The notes beneath the pieces were generated by a model. It saw only the letters and a list, made by a program, of their open reading frames with translations. It did not search any database and had not been told where the DNA came from. This document shows, one piece after another, positions 9,637 through 17,945 of a DNA stretch of 64,000 bases. The first letter of the stretch is position 1. Each line of letters starts with the position of its first letter. The translations under genes and the position numbers were made by a program. The DNA is from Pusillimonas sp. TS35 (GTDB lineage Bacteria; Pseudomonadota; Gammaproteobacteria; Burkholderiales; Burkholderiaceae_B), in contig NZ_WWER01000007.1 in assembly GCF_009857885.1 (NCBI RefSeq), positions 124,001 to 188,000 on the forward strand, given 5' to 3'.

Positions 9637-10946
9637 TGACAAGCACGCCTCCCGCGTTTGTGAGCGACGAACACGACAGCTTCCGGACGTCGCTATGGCA
9701 GGCCACTTCGACCGAGCATTGCAGCTTTCCGACACTGCGTGGCCGCAAGCGCGCTCATGTGGCGATAATCGGCGGCGGCTACACAGGTCTGTCGGCCGCA
9801 ATCACACTGGCCGAAAACCAACGCGACACGATTGTGCTGGACGCTCGAGAACCGGGCTTTGGCGCATCCGGCCGCAATGGCGGCCAGGTAATCCCTGCGT
9901 TCAAATACGACCCCGACCGGCTGATCGCAAGCTATGGCGATACATTGGGGCAAACCATGCTTCGCATGATCGGCGCGACCGCCGACACGGTCTTCGATTA
10001 CATCCGCCGCTACGACATCCAATGCGAGCCCGAGCAAGGCTGGGTACAGGTTGCCGACACGCGGAGCGGTGCATCAACACTGGAGGCCCGATTTCGTCAG
10101 TGGCAGTCTCGGGGCGCACCCGTCGAACTCTGGAATGCGGCGCGCCTCGCGGCCGCGACGGGCACACCGCAATACCATACGGGCCTGTACTTCAATAATG
10201 CGGGAACCGTGCAGCCACTGAGCTACGCACAAGGCCTGGCGCGCGCGGCCCATGCCGCTGGCGCACAGCTATATTCATACTCTCCTGCCACGCGGATCAG
10301 CCGCGAGGGGCCGCTATGGCAGGTGGACACCGACCACGGCTCCGTGCTCTGCGATATGCTGCTTATCGCCACCAACGGCTATACGACCGGACTCTGGCCC
10401 GGGCTGCGCGAATCGCTCGTACCGGTTTACTCCATGCAGATCGCCACCGAACCGCTGACCGAGCCGTTGAGGCGCGGCGTGCTGGCGGGTGTGCCTGCTG
10501 TCGCCGATATGCGCAATCTGGTCAGTTACTTTCGCCGCGACGCAAGCGGCCGATTCATATTCGGCACACGAGGCCCCTTCCGCGCCCGCCCGACCAGCCA
10601 GGACGCTCAACGCCTTACCGCCATGGCACGGCGCCTGTACCCCGTCCTTCAGAATGTAGAGTTCCCCTATCGATGGGCGGGACGTGTCGCCATGACAGCG
10701 GATCACGTCCCACATCTACACCAACTTGCGCCCAACGTGTTTACGGCCCTGGGCTATAACGGCCGCGGCGTGGCACTGGGCACCATGATGGGGAAAATAC
10801 TCGCCAGCGCCTGCATCCACGGCTCGATCGAAGGGCTGCCCTATCCGGCGACACCGCTCAAACGCATCCCCTTGCATGCATTTCACATGGTCGGCGTGCA
10901 TGCCATGATCGCGTACTACAAGCTATTGGACACGCTGAAAGGCTGA
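9633..10946 (+). CDS. FAD-dependent amino acid/amine oxidoreductase (DAO family)
   Basis: 437 residues from ATG 9633, which overlaps the hyuB stop by ATGA. A Rossmann dinucleotide fold HVAIIGGGYTGLSAAITLAE at about residues 40-60 is followed by ASGRNGGQV, the flavin-contacting motif of the DadA/PuuB/glycine-oxidase group. Near the C-terminus FTALGYNGRGVALGTMMGK matches the closing FAD motif of gamma-glutamylputrescine oxidase-like proteins. It probably oxidises the amine or amino acid released by the hydantoinase pair (inference from operon order). Last gene of the operon; the next gene is convergent 46 bp away. Confidence 0.88.
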   Translation: MMTSTPPAFVSDEHDSFRTSLWQATSTEHCSFPTLRGRKRAHVAIIGGGYTGLSAAITLAENQRDTIVLDAREPGFGASGRNGGQVIPAFKYDPDRLIASYGDTLGQTMLRMIGATADTVFDYIRRYDIQCEPEQGWVQVADTRSGASTLEARFRQWQSRGAPVELWNAARLAAATGTPQYHTGLYFNNAGTVQPLSYAQGLARAAHAAGAQLYSYSPATRISREGPLWQVDTDHGSVLCDMLLIATNGYTTGLWPGLRESLVPVYSMQIATEPLTEPLRRGVLAGVPAVADMRNLVSYFRRDASGRFIFGTRGPFRARPTSQDAQRLTAMARRLYPVLQNVEFPYRWAGRVAMTADHVPHLHQLAPNVFTALGYNGRGVALGTMMGKILASACIHGSIEGLPYPATPLKRIPLHAFHMVGVHAMIAYYKLLDTLKG

Positions 10947-10992
10947 GTTGCGGGCACTGTAACGAACACTGGATGTGGAGGCTGATTTTGAA

Positions 10993-12159
10993 TCAGCGAC
11001 TCATCCCCCGCGCGCTGATCGGCCATACGGCTTCCACACGCCCGTTCCGCACGGCAACGACGCTGTCATGCAGATTGAAGGTGGGGTCGCAATGGCCCGG
11101 AATCAAGCGGATTTTGTCGCCCAGCGCGGGGCCCTGCGCACCTTCGTCGATCTGCAGCATGCTGTGTTCGTCGTTGACGGCGACGCAGCGTACGCCAGGG
11201 CGGCCGGCTATACCCGGCATGCCGCTTTCGGCCGTCGTGGACTTCAGACCGGCATCAACCACTGCACGATCCTCCGAAGGAAGGCTCATCACCGTGGCCA
11301 GCAGAAACAGGCTGTTGCGAAACGACAGCGCATCGGTCCAGCCGATCGCACCGTAGTCGGCATCCATGAAGGCATAGGTGCCTGGCTGAATCTCGGTGAA
11401 GACGCCGCTGGCCACGTCGAACACGGCGGAGCCGGTGCCGCCGCCCGTCACAATGGGGCAGGCGATGCCGGCCTGTTCGAGCGCCGCCAGATAGGCGCGT
11501 ACGCGCGCCAAGGCATCCTGCCAGGATGCCCTGCGCGATTCGACGCCGCGGATATGCTGCAGCCCCCCTTGGTATGCCTGTATACCCGCGAAATGTATCT
11601 GGGGCAGATCTTGGACGAGGCGTGCAAGCGCAACCAGCCCCTCCGGCGTCTGCAGCCCGCAGCGTCGTTGCCCGATATCGACTTCAACCAGGACACCCAT
11701 GGTGTTACCCTGCTGGGCCAGCGCTTCCGACAATGCGCGCGCGGCGTCAGGGTGATCGACGCATACCGTGATTCGAGCCTGCCCGGCCAGACGGGTCAAC
11801 AACGCCAGCTTGTCGGCGCCCACGACTTCATTGCTGACGTGGATGTCTTGCACACCAGCCGCAATAAACGGGATGACCTCGGACACTTTTTGGCAGCAGA
11901 CACCCACCGCGCCTGCCGCAAGCTGGCGCCGCGAAAGCTCCGGGCAGCGGTGCGCCTTGGCATGCGGCCGCAGCGCAACGCCATGCCGCGCGGCCCATGC
12001 CTGCATCGTTTGCACGTTCGCCTCGAAGGCGTCCATGTCCAGAACGAGTGCGGGCGTATCAATCGCGGTAATGGGATCGCCCACGCGGGCAATCGGCGCC
12101 AACGCCAATGCCGCGCAGGCTACCGCGCCGTTTTCCTCGTCCTGTTTCCTGTTTTCCAT
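10993..12159 (-). CDS. PLP-dependent D-threonine aldolase / D-serine dehydratase-like enzyme (DSD1 family)
   Basis: 388 residues. Fold-type III (alanine racemase-like) barrel: IDTPALVLDMDAFEANV, then the lysine motif LRPHAKAHRCPELSRRQL, in which the HAKAH Lys carries PLP, and TGGGTGSAVFD for phosphate binding. The C-terminal domain has the VDAGLKSTT and HSMLQ segments and ends with RLIPGHCDPTFNLHDSVVAVRNGRVEAVWPISARG; the HCDPT part supplies the metal-binding His and Cys of the D-threonine aldolase/DSD1 group. It acts on D-3-hydroxy amino acids in that family. It stands alone between a convergent oxidoreductase gene and a divergent small gene. Confidence 0.88.
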   Translation of the reverse strand: MENRKQDEENGAVACAALALAPIARVGDPITAIDTPALVLDMDAFEANVQTMQAWAARHGVALRPHAKAHRCPELSRRQLAAGAVGVCCQKVSEVIPFIAAGVQDIHVSNEVVGADKLALLTRLAGQARITVCVDHPDAARALSEALAQQGNTMGVLVEVDIGQRRCGLQTPEGLVALARLVQDLPQIHFAGIQAYQGGLQHIRGVESRRASWQDALARVRAYLAALEQAGIACPIVTGGGTGSAVFDVASGVFTEIQPGTYAFMDADYGAIGWTDALSFRNSLFLLATVMSLPSEDRAVVDAGLKSTTAESGMPGIAGRPGVRCVAVNDEHSMLQIDEGAQGPALGDKIRLIPGHCDPTFNLHDSVVAVRNGRVEAVWPISARGMSR

Positions 12160-12333
12160 AGCCGTCTCCGATAATCGTTATGTTTTATGGTGGCCCACGG
12201 CCCGCCGGCATCGTTATGCACCGGCAAGAGGCGCCGGCCGCCAACAATCGCTGCGGACAATGGCTGCCGACAGAAAACGCCGGCGAACCAGAGGTCTCGT
12301 CGGATTTTATCCGCGACGCGGTAAACTTTCCGC

Positions 12334-12585
12334 ATGAATGTTACCGACACCTTCGCAACGCCGGCCGCCCCGGATTGGTCTGACGCACCGCCAGGGTGGA
12401 ACTGGCTGGCGCAGGATGAAGACGGGCGATGGTTCTGGTACGCTGTCCAACCGCAGGCTGGCATCGGCGGCGGCGTCTGGCGCGCGCCACGCCGGGCGCA
12501 GCAATTCGCCGCACAGGGCACGCCTAATCCTGTATGGCATCAAACCTGCCATCAACGGCCGCCGGGCGGCAATACGCCGCGTTGA
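12334..12585 (+). CDS. Small hypothetical protein
   Basis: 83 residues, not recognised. It starts MNVTDTFATPAAPDW and is rich in Trp and Gly in the middle (PPGWNWLAQDEDGRWFWYAV), with a basic Gln-rich tail. No signal peptide or membrane segment. Upstream 12160-12333 is a 174-bp divergent gap shared with the PLP enzyme. The Trp-rich centre is compositionally protein-like, but a second frame (12338-12622) is also open, so support is only moderate. Confidence 0.5.
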   Translation: MNVTDTFATPAAPDWSDAPPGWNWLAQDEDGRWFWYAVQPQAGIGGGVWRAPRRAQQFAAQGTPNPVWHQTCHQRPPGGNTPR

Positions 12586-12680
12586 TCCAACTCAACCGTT
12601 CGGATACCGCCACGACACCTGACGCGACTTGGGTTCTACAATAGAGGTTGTGCAGTCATCAACTCGAATGCGAGGATTGT

Positions 12681-13052
12681 ATGGGTCATCTTTCCAAAGC
12701 GGATCTCCAGGCATTGGCAAACCAGCTTGCCGCACTCAAGCGGCAGGCACAGGCCGAAGTCGATGCAGCGAACGCAGAGTTCGCGCAGGACCAGGCAGAT
12801 GGCGACCAGGACGTCGGCCCAATGGCCGACGAAGCCGAAGAGCTGCGGCTGCATGAAGTTCGCCATGGAGAACTGAAACTCGATCTGCAAACCCTCGCAC
12901 AGATTGAAGCCGCCCAGGCCCGCATGCAGGAAGGCCTGTATGGCTTATGCATCACCTGCGGCCAGCCCATCGCCCGCGAGCGCCTGTTCGCCCTGCCTAC
13001 CGCGATTCGCTGCACAGCCTGTCAAAGCCAGCATGAAGCCGGACGGCATTGA
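12681..13052 (+). CDS. DksA/TraR-type zinc-finger protein
   Basis: 123 residues from ATG 12681 (MGHLSKADLQALANQL), with GAGGA just upstream; an in-frame start at 12648 is possible but lacks a site. An N-terminal coiled coil (LAALKRQAQAEVDAANAEF) is followed by the acidic tip region and a C-terminal C4 zinc finger: CITCGQPI and CTACQSQ. DksA-like proteins bind in the RNA polymerase secondary channel or act as small regulators; this one is shorter than canonical DksA (about 150 residues) and belongs to the TraR/YbiI-like group. Target genes unknown. Confidence 0.85.
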   Translation: MGHLSKADLQALANQLAALKRQAQAEVDAANAEFAQDQADGDQDVGPMADEAEELRLHEVRHGELKLDLQTLAQIEAAQARMQEGLYGLCITCGQPIARERLFALPTAIRCTACQSQHEAGRH

Positions 13053-13158
13053 CGCAGCGCCGTCTTCCGTCGTGCTAGCCCGGCCCACATGGGCTCACCA
13101 CGCAGCGCCGCCCTTTTCGGTTTGCTTTTAGCGGCGTTGCGCCAGCCTTGGCACCCCG

Positions 13159-13563
13159 CTAGGCAACACTGATCCGCCTGCCTTCCGGATCAATCGTGAT
13201 CGTGTCTCCTGTCTTGAGCAGCTGCACAAGGTCTTTGTCCCAGCCCTCTGTGATGGGCATATTGGCCAGCACCGCACCCTGCACCATAACGGGGTTGAGC
13301 TTTCCGAACACGAGCGCCAGCGGTGCAATGCCTTTGTGCAGCAGGTCGAAGAACGCCCAGCCGCCGGCTACACCGCCTTTTGAGGTTGGGATCACCAGGA
13401 TTTTCCCCTTGACCGACTCGCCTTCGACGCTATGACCAATGCGGGAAATAATGCCGGTCACACGATCCAGATCGTAGCGAGGGCTGAAACCCTCGCGCAT
13501 GACGAGAACCTGGCCGGTCACGGTGGGGCCCCATGCGCGGTCCACATGTACGATAGTGCTCAC
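13159..13563 (-). CDS. Aconitase X small (swivel) subunit, DUF126 family
   Basis: 134 residues. The swivelling beta-barrel domain of aconitase X appears as a separate small subunit: FSPRYDLDRVTGIISRIGHSVEGE, then VIPTSKGGVAGGWAFFDLLHKG. The gene starts with GTG at 13563-13561, and the four bases GTGA join it to the stop of the large subunit, so translation is probably coupled. Bacterial two-subunit AcnX enzymes studied so far are cis-3-hydroxy-L-proline dehydratases; archaeal ones are phosphomevalonate dehydratases. The bacterial activity is the better guess here. Confidence 0.9.
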   Translation of the reverse strand: MSTIVHVDRAWGPTVTGQVLVMREGFSPRYDLDRVTGIISRIGHSVEGESVKGKILVIPTSKGGVAGGWAFFDLLHKGIAPLALVFGKLNPVMVQGAVLANMPITEGWDKDLVQLLKTGDTITIDPEGRRISVA

Positions 13564-14801
13564 TTCAGGTCTCCCGTACAGGCAATGTCAACGCACTCGG
13601 CGGTGCGGCGCAGTACCGTGTTGAATCGATGGGCGGTGATGGTGTTGACGATCTTGGCGGAGTTGGAAACCAGGTTAGCCCATTCGTTTTCCTCCCTGAT
13701 CTGCGTAAGACGCTGCAGGATATAGAAGCAGACACCCTGGAGCAGCGTTACGCCGGCCTTCTCCAGGGTATCAACATACCCCAGCCGTTTGGCGTCGCTA
13801 TAGACTGCGTGGTTGGTGGTAACCACCACCGTCATATCGGGCGCCACGGTGCGCCCCTCGAACAGTTTCGCCAGCGTCTGCATCTCAAAGAGCGATTGCT
13901 GCGGCCCCGAAAACACGACGATGTTCTTGCGCGCATCGACATAGCGATAGGCATCGTAGACGTCTTGAATGTCTTTCTCGCTAACGGTGATGATGCTGCG
14001 CGGCGTGTTTCCGCCCAGCGCCTGCTCGGCGGTGGGCGCTTCGGGGGTGACGCCGACCATATGGAACATGGCCATGGAACCATAGCTGGCAAGGGACGCC
14101 CCCAGATGCTTGAGCGCATCGGGCGGCGGCGTAACCTTAATGCCATCGAACACGGGCACGGCGAAATAGTCTTGATTGGGGTGGCCGACGATTTTCCCTA
14201 ACGCGCCCCAATCCGCCAGGTCCTCCATTGGCGCATCTACATTGACCAGTATGTTTCCGCGCCGCATCTCGTCCAGATGAAAACCGTAAGCGGGGGTGCG
14301 GCCGGTCAGCGCGGCCGCGAAACTGGATTTCCCCGCTTCGAAGTTGGTGCGTGCCCCGAACACCGAATTGGCGTAGATGACGGTGCCGGTATCTCCCCAG
14401 GCCACGTGCTCGCCCAGCTTGGGCTGATACACGGTCTGATAGTTGATGCAGGTGTCCGTAGTATTGATATCCATCTTGCGCAACTGAATCACCAGCTTGC
14501 GTTCCTTGTTTTCCTCGGCCTCGTCGGGCAGCAAGGCAGGCTCGTCGCTGAAATGCATACAGCGCGCGTTGCTGGTGGACGGCACGGCGCATTTCGCGCC
14601 CTCTTCAGCGATGCGCGTCATCATGTCCAAACCGCCGTCGCCCATGACTTCAATGTCGCCCATGACATGCGCGTTGGTGATCGGCACAAAGCGTTCGGCA
14701 TTGAAGAACTTCCCGACCTCTATCTGGAACTTGATTGCCTCCTGCACCGCTTTGCCTTTTTCGCCATTGAGCATGGCGAGCTCTTCCTGGTTCAGTTTCA
14801 T
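13560..14801 (-). CDS. Aconitase X catalytic (large) subunit, DUF521 family
   Basis: 413 residues from ATG 14801 (MKLNQEELAMLNGEKG), with AAGGA upstream in the message; the frame extends to 14846 but without family similarity. Aconitase-like dehydratase with conserved Cys residues for an Fe-S cluster or metal centre, for example SNARCMHF and TDTCINYQTVYQP, and the GETNFEAGK-like segment ARTNFEAGKSS. It should pair with the small subunit encoded directly downstream. Operon order is GntR regulator, Bug binding protein, large subunit, small subunit, which fits uptake and dehydration of a hydroxyproline- or hydroxyacid-like compound (inference). Confidence 0.9.
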   Translation of the reverse strand: MKLNQEELAMLNGEKGKAVQEAIKFQIEVGKFFNAERFVPITNAHVMGDIEVMGDGGLDMMTRIAEEGAKCAVPSTSNARCMHFSDEPALLPDEAEENKERKLVIQLRKMDINTTDTCINYQTVYQPKLGEHVAWGDTGTVIYANSVFGARTNFEAGKSSFAAALTGRTPAYGFHLDEMRRGNILVNVDAPMEDLADWGALGKIVGHPNQDYFAVPVFDGIKVTPPPDALKHLGASLASYGSMAMFHMVGVTPEAPTAEQALGGNTPRSIITVSEKDIQDVYDAYRYVDARKNIVVFSGPQQSLFEMQTLAKLFEGRTVAPDMTVVVTTNHAVYSDAKRLGYVDTLEKAGVTLLQGVCFYILQRLTQIREENEWANLVSNSAKIVNTITAHRFNTVLRRTAECVDIACTGDLK

Positions 14802-14846
14802 GCTTATCCTTGTGGCTCCTTGCCGGAGCACGCTGCGTCCTGACAC

Positions 14847-15830
14847 TTATTTAACTGAGACATGTGCCGCTTTGATGATGTCGGCGTATTTACGGCGTTC
14901 GTTGTCGACAAACAGCTTGAAGCCCTCGGGGCTGCTGGGTGCCGCCGAGATGCCCTGATTCGCGAGTGATGCTTTGACTGCCTCGCCGCTGAGGGCGGTG
15001 CGGATATCTGCGGAGATCTTCCCGATGATGGCCCGCGATGTGCCTGCGGGCGCAAAGATGCCCTGCCAATTTTGGATATCGAAGCCTTTAAGGCCACTTT
15101 CATCCAACGATGGAATATCGGGCACGAGTTCGGATCTGGATTGGGTGGTAACCGCCAGCGCTTTCGCCTTGCCGGATTTGACGAACGGCAGGGCGGGCGG
15201 CAGCCCCGCGAAAAAAATCTGCACCTGGCCGCCAACCAGATCGGTAATTGCCGGTGCGCCGCCCTTATAAGGCACATGCAGGACATTTGTTTGCGTCATC
15301 AGCTTGAACAGTTCCCCCGCCAGGTGCTGGGGGCCGCCCGTTCCGGACGAGGCATAAGAGACTTTTCCGTTGTTCTGCTTGATGTAGTGAATCAGCCCCT
15401 GTGCATCGGTGGCGGGAACGGAAGGGTGGGCAACCAGCAGCAATGGCGCACTGCCGGCCTGAGACACAGGCGCCAGATCCTTCTGCGCGTTGTACTGCAT
15501 CTCGGGATACAGAAGGGGATTGACGACTGTTTCGGCCGGTGAGCCCATTAGCAGCGTATAGCCATCGCCATTCGCCTTCGCCACGTAACCGGCTGCGATA
15601 TTGCCGCCCGCCCCCGTACGGTTTTCCACCACGACGGTCTGGCCCCATATCTTTGACAACTCGGCCCCCAGAATGCGGGCGATGACATCGGTTGCGCCGC
15701 CAGCGGGAAACCCGACGATAATCTTGACGGCCTGTTCGGGGTAAGCGGCACTGGCACAGGGGGATATGAAAAACGGTGCCGCGAAAGCGGCAGACAGGAC
15801 GACGCGCTTGATGTGTTGTAGTGTGCGCAT
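14847..15830 (-). CDS. Bug/TctC-family periplasmic solute-binding protein (2 of 4)
   Basis: 327 residues with a signal peptide (VLSAAFAAPFFISPCASAAYP) and the Bug ligand loops VKIIVGFPAGGATDVIARI and SYASSGTGGPQHLAGELF. GAGGAGA precedes ATG 15830. The gene lies between the GntR regulator and the aconitase X pair on the same strand, with 45 bp to the large-subunit start, so it probably delivers the aconitase X substrate to an importer encoded elsewhere. Confidence 0.93.
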   Translation of the reverse strand: MRTLQHIKRVVLSAAFAAPFFISPCASAAYPEQAVKIIVGFPAGGATDVIARILGAELSKIWGQTVVVENRTGAGGNIAAGYVAKANGDGYTLLMGSPAETVVNPLLYPEMQYNAQKDLAPVSQAGSAPLLLVAHPSVPATDAQGLIHYIKQNNGKVSYASSGTGGPQHLAGELFKLMTQTNVLHVPYKGGAPAITDLVGGQVQIFFAGLPPALPFVKSGKAKALAVTTQSRSELVPDIPSLDESGLKGFDIQNWQGIFAPAGTSRAIIGKISADIRTALSGEAVKASLANQGISAAPSSPEGFKLFVDNERRKYADIIKAAHVSVK

Positions 15831-15857
15831 TGCGTTGAGTCTCCTCTCAGAGGTTGG

Positions 15858-16622
15858 TTACTCCACCTTGCGTAGCGATGGAGCGATTTGCATCGGGCCC
15901 GATACGTTCAACTCAAACGCAAAAATCTCGGGCTGGATATGGAAGCGTGTCTGTTCCAGAACAATGCCGTCGCTGTCGAACGACGTTCGATCCATTTGCA
16001 GTGCCATGCTTTCGTCGCCCAAACCCATGAGCTCGGCGATGCGGGGCGGCGCCTGGGCGGCGCGAATAGACGTTGTGGCGCGCTCGACCTTGCGGTGTAT
16101 AACGTCATGCAGCAGCGTATAAACGGGATACGTCTCGATCATCTGCCTGGATATTGTTTTGCCAAAGCACGAAACAGCTGCTTCCGCGACTGCGACAACC
16201 GCATCGCTGACGCGATAGACACGCGTAAACGCCGCCACCTCGCTATAGCCGCGAAACAGGGTCTCGCGGTTTGGGTTCGCGGCACCCGACAGGGTGAAAT
16301 CGATCACCTCTGTTTCGGGTGTGTGGCCTTGGGCGATCAGGCTGTCATAGAAGCCGCGCAGCGCGTTCAGATCCTGGCTGACCTGGGGCCCCGAAACAAA
16401 AACACCTTTGCCCTGGCGGCTGACTACCAGCCCACGATCGGCCAACAGGCGCAGCGCTTGCCTGACCGTGACGCGGCTGACGTCGAAAAGCTGGGTCAGT
16501 TCGTATTCGGACGGCAGCTTCTCCAAAGGCAGCAGCCGCTTGGACGCGATGTCGTCCATTAGCTTCTCAGCCAACTGCAGATAAAGCGCCTTCTGCGCGT
16601 TTCGGTTCAGGGTTGTGCTCAT
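15858..16622 (-). CDS. GntR-family regulator, HutC subfamily
   Basis: 254 residues from ATG 16622 (MSTTLNRNAQKALYLQLAEK), preceded by AAGGAAT. The winged helix LPSEYELTQLFDVSRVTVRQALRLLADRGLVVSRQGKGVFV at about residues 30-75 is classic GntR; the C-terminal half is a UTRA effector domain. First gene of the aconitase X operon and therefore probably its repressor, with the pathway substrate as inducer (inference). A near-consensus sigma-70 promoter sits directly upstream at 16647-16675. Confidence 0.92.
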   Translation of the reverse strand: MSTTLNRNAQKALYLQLAEKLMDDIASKRLLPLEKLPSEYELTQLFDVSRVTVRQALRLLADRGLVVSRQGKGVFVSGPQVSQDLNALRGFYDSLIAQGHTPETEVIDFTLSGAANPNRETLFRGYSEVAAFTRVYRVSDAVVAVAEAAVSCFGKTISRQMIETYPVYTLLHDVIHRKVERATTSIRAAQAPPRIAELMGLGDESMALQMDRTSFDSDGIVLEQTRFHIQPEIFAFELNVSGPMQIAPSLRKVE

Positions 16623-16646
16623 GTGCGGATTCCTTGCGAACGGCAA

Positions 16647-16675
16647 ATTCTATTTCTTGCATTAACATAAGTCAA
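16647..16675 (-). promoter_or_regulatory. Sigma-70 promoter of the GntR-Bug-aconitase X operon
   Basis: Read on the minus strand, TTGACT (16675-16670) and TAGAAT (16652-16647) are separated by exactly 17 bp; each matches five of six consensus bases. The -10 ends 25 bp before the GntR start codon. No GTNTANAC HutC-type operator is obvious within it. Confidence 0.6.
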
Positions 16676-16835
16676 TACAAGTGAGAAAGTCCCGTTTTCC
16701 TCAGCTCGAATGTATCGATGCGCAGACACTGATGCATGGCGCCCCTCATGGGCAGAGGGCCGTGCCCTCCCGTCTCTCGGGTCTGCGGCTTCCGGTAGAA
16801 TCCCCGCATTACACAATCGGCGGGAGACGAAGAAT

Positions 16836-17063
16836 ATGGAAGACGGCACGCCCAGCATCCAACTCCAACAAGGGCGTGTGCCTGTTCAAGCGTTGCTCGA
16901 CGCCCAGCGCGCACCCGCAGTACTCGAAGCCCTCAAGCAGAATCCATATGGACGGGCACTGTTCTCCCCCGTCATCGACGGCGATGTAATCCGCGCGGAC
17001 ACAGACGCTTGCCGCGCGGTCGCAGCGGGACGAGCGGATGTTCTGGCGGGCCACCTCGCGTAA
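16836..17063 (+). pseudogene. Remnant of a type B carboxylesterase
   Basis: A 75-residue frame reads IQLQQGRVPVQALLDAQ, then NPYGRALFSPVIDGDVI and an AAGRADVLAGHLA tail. This resembles the middle of para-nitrobenzyl-esterase-type carboxylesterases, where VPVxxLLxAQ is followed by FxPVVDGxVLP and AAGxAxxVPLLVG. The catalytic GESAGG, Glu and His regions are absent, and the frame ends at the point where the family would continue with LLVGTN. It is probably a degraded internal fragment; a chance small gene cannot be excluded. Confidence 0.5.
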
Positions 17064-17094
17064 CCCGCTTGTGCATGGGTTCCATGGGGGTCGG

Positions 17095-17451
17095 CTAGGC
17101 ACCATCCCCGGTTCGGGCCGGCTTCCCATCTCCTTTTTCCTTTTTGCTTTCGGGCACATAGATCATCCGCCCGTCGTCCAGCCGGTAGGTGGTGCCGGCG
17201 CGTGTCCCGTGGCCCTGGCCGATCTGCCCGCTGGCTTCGTAACGGGTGAGCTCCCGGCCTTCTTTGATGGTGATGCGCATATCGGGTTCACCGGGGTTTT
17301 CGATGACGGTGACTTTGGCGGACGAGTAGGGATTGAGCGGGTTGGTGGCGATGACGATCATCAGTATGCCGATAACGACAAGAAAGAGATCGATCAGGTT
17401 GACGACGGAAAGAATGGGGTCGTCGGCGTCTTCGTGGTCTAGAAAGCGCAT
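17095..17451 (-). CDS. DUF2149 protein, ExbD/TolR-like partner of the ExbB homologue
   Basis: 118 residues from ATG 17451. One N-terminal membrane segment, VVNLIDLFLVVIGILMIVIA, carries an Asp like the proton-carrying Asp of ExbD/MotB; the remainder is a soluble, probably periplasmic, domain ending in a basic tail. Its start overlaps the stop of the ExbB-like gene (TGATG on the minus strand). DUF2149 genes recur beside CobN-like and ExbB-like genes in metal or haem uptake operons, so a role as the second half of a proton-driven motor is likely (inference). Confidence 0.85.
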   Translation of the reverse strand: MRFLDHEDADDPILSVVNLIDLFLVVIGILMIVIATNPLNPYSSAKVTVIENPGEPDMRITIKEGRELTRYEASGQIGQGHGTRAGTTYRLDDGRMIYVPESKKEKGDGKPARTGDGA

Positions 17452-17918
17452 CAGGGCTGGCTCCCGCTGCGTTCCGCCGCGCGCAGCTCTTCCAGCAGCC
17501 AACGCCGGCGAATGATGAGGATGAAATAGGTGATGCTGGCGCTGACCAGCGCAAGGATGACTGCGGAAAACGCGACGACGAGGTTTTCGCCAACGGCCGC
17601 CGCACGGCCTTCGCCCAGCGCCAGCAGGGCTGGCCCCATCGGGATCATGGTGGCGACCAACCCCAGCATGGGCGAGGTGCGCGACACGATGCGCAGCCCT
17701 TCCAGCTTTTTCATGATGCGCAGCTCCAGATCGGGGCTTTGCACAGCCGGCGTGATTGCCAGCATAGGGCAGTAACTGCCGCGCGCGCGCTGGAAAAGCT
17801 CTACCAGAAACATACCTAGGGCAACGCTGGCATATGCAAGCGAAGCAGCGATCAGCAGCTGCACAGGAAATAGGAAAAGGTGGGAAAGGTCGTAAAGACC
17901 CGCTTCAAATTCATGCAT
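17451..17918 (-). CDS. MotA/TolQ/ExbB proton-channel family protein
   Basis: 155 residues with three predicted membrane segments: FLFPVQLLIAASLAYASVALGMFLV, a central ASPMLGLVATMIPMGPAL-like channel segment (SPMLGLVATMIPMG) and VVAFSAVILALVSASITYFILI. The GLxxTxxPMG pattern is the TolQ/ExbB channel motif. It follows the CobN-like gene after 27 bp and overlaps the DUF2149 gene. It probably couples the proton motive force to the periplasmic CobN-like protein or to the outer-membrane receptor encoded upstream in the same operon. Confidence 0.88.
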   Translation of the reverse strand: MHEFEAGLYDLSHLFLFPVQLLIAASLAYASVALGMFLVELFQRARGSYCPMLAITPAVQSPDLELRIMKKLEGLRIVSRTSPMLGLVATMIPMGPALLALGEGRAAAVGENLVVAFSAVILALVSASITYFILIIRRRWLLEELRAAERSGSQP

Positions 17919-17945
17919 TGTTCTCTCACGCTTGATAATGATGGT

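Noticed and set aside
10975-12174. 399-codon frame antisense to the PLP enzyme gene
   Set aside because: A shadow of codon bias in GC-rich DNA; the minus-strand product has clear fold-type III PLP motifs and this one has none.
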